NCBI GenBank assembly: GCA_964611585.1
Contig: CAZTAK010000085.1
Location: forward strand, 1 to 9,306
Source: CAZTAK01 sp964611585
GTDB taxonomy: Bacteria > Pseudomonadota > Alphaproteobacteria > SHVP01
Direction: 5' to 3'
DNA: 9,306 nt
Made by a program: the position numbers and the translations under genes. Position 1 is the stretch's first letter. Each line of letters begins with the position of its first letter. The notes beneath the pieces were generated by a model. It saw nothing but the letters and a program-made list of their open reading frames with translations. It did no database searches and was not told where the DNA came from. This document shows positions 6,880-9,306 of the stretch, one piece after another.

Positions 6880-8610
6880 ATGGACGCCAAGGTGTTCGAC
6901 AAATCCAGACTGCCCAGCCGCCATGTCAGCGTCGGGCCCGAACGCGCGCCGCACCGCTCGTACTACTACGCCATGGGCCTCGACGAGGACGACATCGCCA
7001 AGCCCTTCGTCGGCGTCGTCACCACCTGGAACGAGGCCGCGCCCTGCAACATTTCGCTTTCGCGCCAGGCCCAGGCGGTCAAGCGCGGCGTCGATGCCGC
7101 CGGCGGAATGCCGCGCGAATTCACCACCATCACGGTGACGGACGGCATCGCCATGGGCCACGACGGCATGAAGTCCTCGCTGGTCAGCCGCGAGGTGATC
7201 GCCGATTCGGTCGAACTCACGGTGCGCGGGCACTGTTACGACGCGGTCGTCGGCCTGGCGGGCTGCGACAAGTCGCTGCCCGGGCTGATGATGGCGATGC
7301 TGCGCCTCAACGTGCCCGCCGTTTTCATGTATGGCGGTTCGATTCTGCCGGGGCGCTTCCACGACAAGGACGTGACCGTGGTCGATGTGTTCGAGGCGGT
7401 CGGCATGTATTCCGCGGGCAAGGTCGATGAGGACTATCTGAAGGAACTGGAATGCGTCGCCTGCCCCTCGGCCGGGTCGTGCGGCGGGCAATTTACGGCG
7501 AATACCATGGCGTGCGTATCCGAAGCCGTCGGCCTCGCGTTGCCGGGTTCGGCGGGCGCGCCGGCGCCCTATGAATCGCGGGATGCCTTTGCCGAGGCCT
7601 CGGGCGGACAGGTGATGGAGCTGATCGCGCGCAATCTGCGCCCGCGCGACATCGTTACGCTGAAGGCGCTCGAAAATGCGGCGACCGTGGTTGCCGCCTC
7701 GGGCGGGTCCACCAACGCCGCCCTCCATCTTCCGGCGATGGCGAACGAGGTCGGCATCGACTTCGNNNNNNNNNNCCACGATGTCGCCGAGACCTTCAGG
7801 CGCACGCCCTACATCGCCGATTTGAAACCGGGCGGCAAATACGTCGCCAAGGACATGTACGAAGTCGGCGGCGTGCCGGTGCTGATGAAATCGTTGCTGG
7901 AAGGCGGGTTCCTGCACGGCGACTGCATGACGGTGAGCGGCAAGACCATTGCCGAAAACCTCGAAGACGTCGAACTCCCCAAGGACCAGGATGTGATCTA
8001 TCCGGTATCCAACCCACTTTCGCCGACCGGCGGTGTCGTTGGGCTCAAAGGCAATCTCGCGCCCCAGGGGGCGATCGTCAAAGTAGCCGGCATGAGCGTT
8101 TTGCAGTTCACCGGGACGGCGCGCGTGTTCGACCGCGAAGAAGACTGCTTCGACGCGGTGCTGGCGGGCGATACCGCTGATGGCGACGTGCTCGTAATCC
8201 GCTACGAGGGCCCGCGCGGCGGTCCGGGGATGCGCGAAATGCTCTCCACCACCGCCGCCATCTATGGCCGCGGTCTGGGCGACAAGGTGGCGCTGATTAC
8301 CGACGGGCGCTTCTCGGGCGGAACGCGCGGCTTCTGCATCGGCCACGTCGGCCCCGAGGCGGCGGTGGGCGGCCCGATCGGGTTGCTTCGTGACGGCGAC
8401 CGCATTTCGATCGACGCCGAGGCGGGCACCATCGAGGTCGATCTCTCGGACGCCGAACTCAGCAGTCGCCGCAAGGAATGGAAGCCGCGCAAGTCGGACC
8501 ACCAGTCCGGCGCGCTGTGGAAATTTGCCGAGAGCGTCGGCGATGCTGAAAAGGGCGCGGTCACGCACCCGGGCGCGCGTGCCGAAACCTGTGTGTACGC
8601 AGATATCTGA
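6880..8610 (+). CDS. ilvD: Dihydroxy-acid dehydratase
   Basis: Cytoplasmic IlvD/Edd-family enzyme that dehydrates 2,3-dihydroxy-isovalerate and 2,3-dihydroxy-3-methylvalerate to the keto acids leading to valine, leucine and isoleucine. The start is ATG 6880, with GGGAGGAG six bases upstream and the normal MDAKVFDKSRLPSR opening; the longer frame from 6745 runs through repeat DNA and is rejected. Three iron-sulfur ligands are visible with the spacing of 2Fe-2S type enzymes: C56 (APCN), C129 (GCDKS) and C201 (AGSCGGQFTANTM), 73 and 72 residues apart. D130 and K131 of CDK supply metal binding and the carbamylated lysine of the family. The C-terminal half has PTGGVVGLKGNLAPQGAIVK and DGRFSGGTRG with the catalytic serine. 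About 576 residues, within the usual range. Ten N (7766-7775) leave the frame open. No ilv neighbours are seen, so it is probably transcribed alone. Confidence 0.97.
   Translation: MDAKVFDKSRLPSRHVSVGPERAPHRSYYYAMGLDEDDIAKPFVGVVTTWNEAAPCNISLSRQAQAVKRGVDAAGGMPREFTTITVTDGIAMGHDGMKSSLVSREVIADSVELTVRGHCYDAVVGLAGCDKSLPGLMMAMLRLNVPAVFMYGGSILPGRFHDKDVTVVDVFEAVGMYSAGKVDEDYLKELECVACPSAGSCGGQFTANTMACVSEAVGLALPGSAGAPAPYESRDAFAEASGGQVMELIARNLRPRDIVTLKALENAATVVAASGGSTNAALHLPAMANEVGIDFXXXXHDVAETFRRTPYIADLKPGGKYVAKDMYEVGGVPVLMKSLLEGGFLHGDCMTVSGKTIAENLEDVELPKDQDVIYPVSNPLSPTGGVVGLKGNLAPQGAIVKVAGMSVLQFTGTARVFDREEDCFDAVLAGDTADGDVLVIRYEGPRGGPGMREMLSTTAAIYGRGLGDKVALITDGRFSGGTRGFCIGHVGPEAAVGGPIGLLRDGDRISIDAEAGTIEVDLSDAELSSRRKEWKPRKSDHQSGALWKFAESVGDAEKGAVTHPGARAETCVYADI
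7766..7775. other. Ten-N gap inside ilvD
   Basis: A placeholder between GIDF and HDVAETFRRTPYI. Related enzymes, as I remember them, read GIDFDL(F/H)DVAE here, which would need only four bases between the flanking G and C. The frame fits both 10 and 4, so the gap is probably shorter than drawn by six bases. Confidence 0.8.
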
Positions 8611-8682
8611 GGGGCCGCGGCGGCGTTTTCGCAATCTTAATGTTTTGACAAAGAAATAAGGGGCAGTTTAGACCATCCACAT

Positions 8683-8699
8683 GCCGGCCTTTGGCCGGC
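8683..8699 (+). terminator. Hairpin after ilvD
   Basis: Perfect 7-bp stem GCCGGCC / GGCCGGC with a TTT loop, 73 bases after the ilvD stop. It is followed by GCACACTCGATTT, not a continuous T run, so termination would be weak or Rho-assisted. It has the same TTT-loop design as 2333-2351. Confidence 0.45.
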
Positions 8700-8757
8700 G
8701 CACACTCGATTTGCCACTACCGGGGACGGTCGGCATTCAGGGGGCGCAAACACCGGC

Positions 8758-9243
8758 ATGAATTTGCCCAGAGTTTTCCGTTCCGCGAGCCGGTTTCAGG
8801 TGGTGCCCAAACTCGCCGTGCCGGTGGGGCGCGAGGCGTTCGCCCTCGGCGACCGGCCTGACGAGATCGGCAACGTGCCCGGCCACGATCTCGGCCAGTC
8901 GGGCTTGTGCCTGATGATAGTCAACAATGGGCTCGAACCGGTGACGGTCGCCGAGGTCGGGTTGAACGGGCGCTTCGGGCGGCCGCGCATCGTCATGCGC
9001 GAACCGGTGGTGGTGGATGGCAAACCATGGCCGCGGCGCCTGCGCGCGGGCGAATCGGTAGTCGCCTACTTCGCCGCCGAACTGAAAAAACATCATCTGT
9101 TGGGGCAGATGCGGCGCGCCTTCGCGGCTTCCGGCGATGGCCTCACCTGGGAAGGACACAGCCCGGCGCTGGTCTGGTTCACCGGGCGCGCCTGCGCGCC
9201 CGCGCCAGCGGCACGTTCCATCAGGCGTTCCGCGCGGACCTGA
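8758..9243 (+). CDS. Uncharacterised protein, possible small beta-sandwich domain
   Basis: A 161-residue soluble protein with no signal peptide or membrane segment. The core (about residues 48-125) alternates hydrophobic strands and turns: LCLMIVNNGLEPVTVAEVGL, a positive stretch RPRIVMREPVVVDGKPWP, then RRLRAGESVVAYF, and near the end GDGLTWEGHSPALVWF. The order 'N-x-G-x-x-P-V-T-V-x-x-V-G' ... 'L-x-x-G-E-S' resembles small immunoglobulin-like accessory domains of unnamed bacterial proteins, a pattern impression rather than a family match. The C-terminal 20 residues are rich in Ala and Arg and probably unstructured. ATG 8758 is used, but the only purine run, AGGGGG (8739-8744), is 13 bases away, so the true start could be later, for example GTG 8800. 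It lies 147 bp after ilvD, past a hairpin, so probably a separate unit. Confidence 0.6.
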   Translation: MNLPRVFRSASRFQVVPKLAVPVGREAFALGDRPDEIGNVPGHDLGQSGLCLMIVNNGLEPVTVAEVGLNGRFGRPRIVMREPVVVDGKPWPRRLRAGESVVAYFAAELKKHHLLGQMRRAFAASGDGLTWEGHSPALVWFTGRACAPAPAARSIRRSART

Positions 9244-9306
9244 TTTCTAGCGCTTTTTCCGTTCGCATGCGCTCACGCGAAAAGCTCTATCCCTTTGACA
9301 TAGAAC

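Noticed and set aside
6808..8634. 608-codon open frame antisense to ilvD
   Set aside because: It mirrors the high-GC third codon positions of ilvD, shows no family features, and has no start signal. It is a typical antisense shadow in GC-rich DNA.

Overview
This window is GC-rich DNA, probably from an alphaproteobacterium and perhaps from the Rhodospirillales. I infer that from base composition, codon use, the style of the pentapeptide protein and the intergenic repeats; no marker gene proves it. Two runs of N (100 and 10 bases) and two single-base frame breaks in short G/C runs suggest a draft, possibly metagenomic, scaffold.

Layout. At 3-2198 (+) lies the 3' four-fifths of valyl-tRNA synthetase. 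It faces a large pentapeptide-repeat gene on the minus strand (2493-3920). A 55-bp sequence repeated on both sides of an exactly 100-N gap, plus one extra base near the start, break that gene into several frames; undoing both gives a single open frame of about 423 codons. Also on the minus strand, an ASCH-domain protein follows (4197-4679). A 627-bp gene-free stretch leads to a very acidic 77-residue protein (5307-5540, +) with a good terminator. Then comes a family of unknown function (5907-6619, +), preceded by a perfect 9-bp dyad and split by a frameshift in a C run. A patch of 11-bp tandem repeats and GC-rich hairpins (about 6647-6815) separates it from ilvD, dihydroxy-acid dehydratase (6880-8610, +), which is complete apart from 10 N. 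The window ends with an uncharacterised 161-residue protein (8758-9243, +) and a repeat-like tail.

How the genes relate. valS and ilvD are housekeeping genes; one charges tRNA with valine and the other makes the precursor of valine, leucine and isoleucine. They are not in one operon and the pairing may be chance. The remaining genes look like single-gene units with their own signals. I see no defence system, CRISPR array, prophage or intact insertion sequence. The most unusual material is the pentapeptide protein with two copies of a helical cap module, and the unknown gene with an operator-like dyad upstream and repeat/hairpin DNA just downstream.
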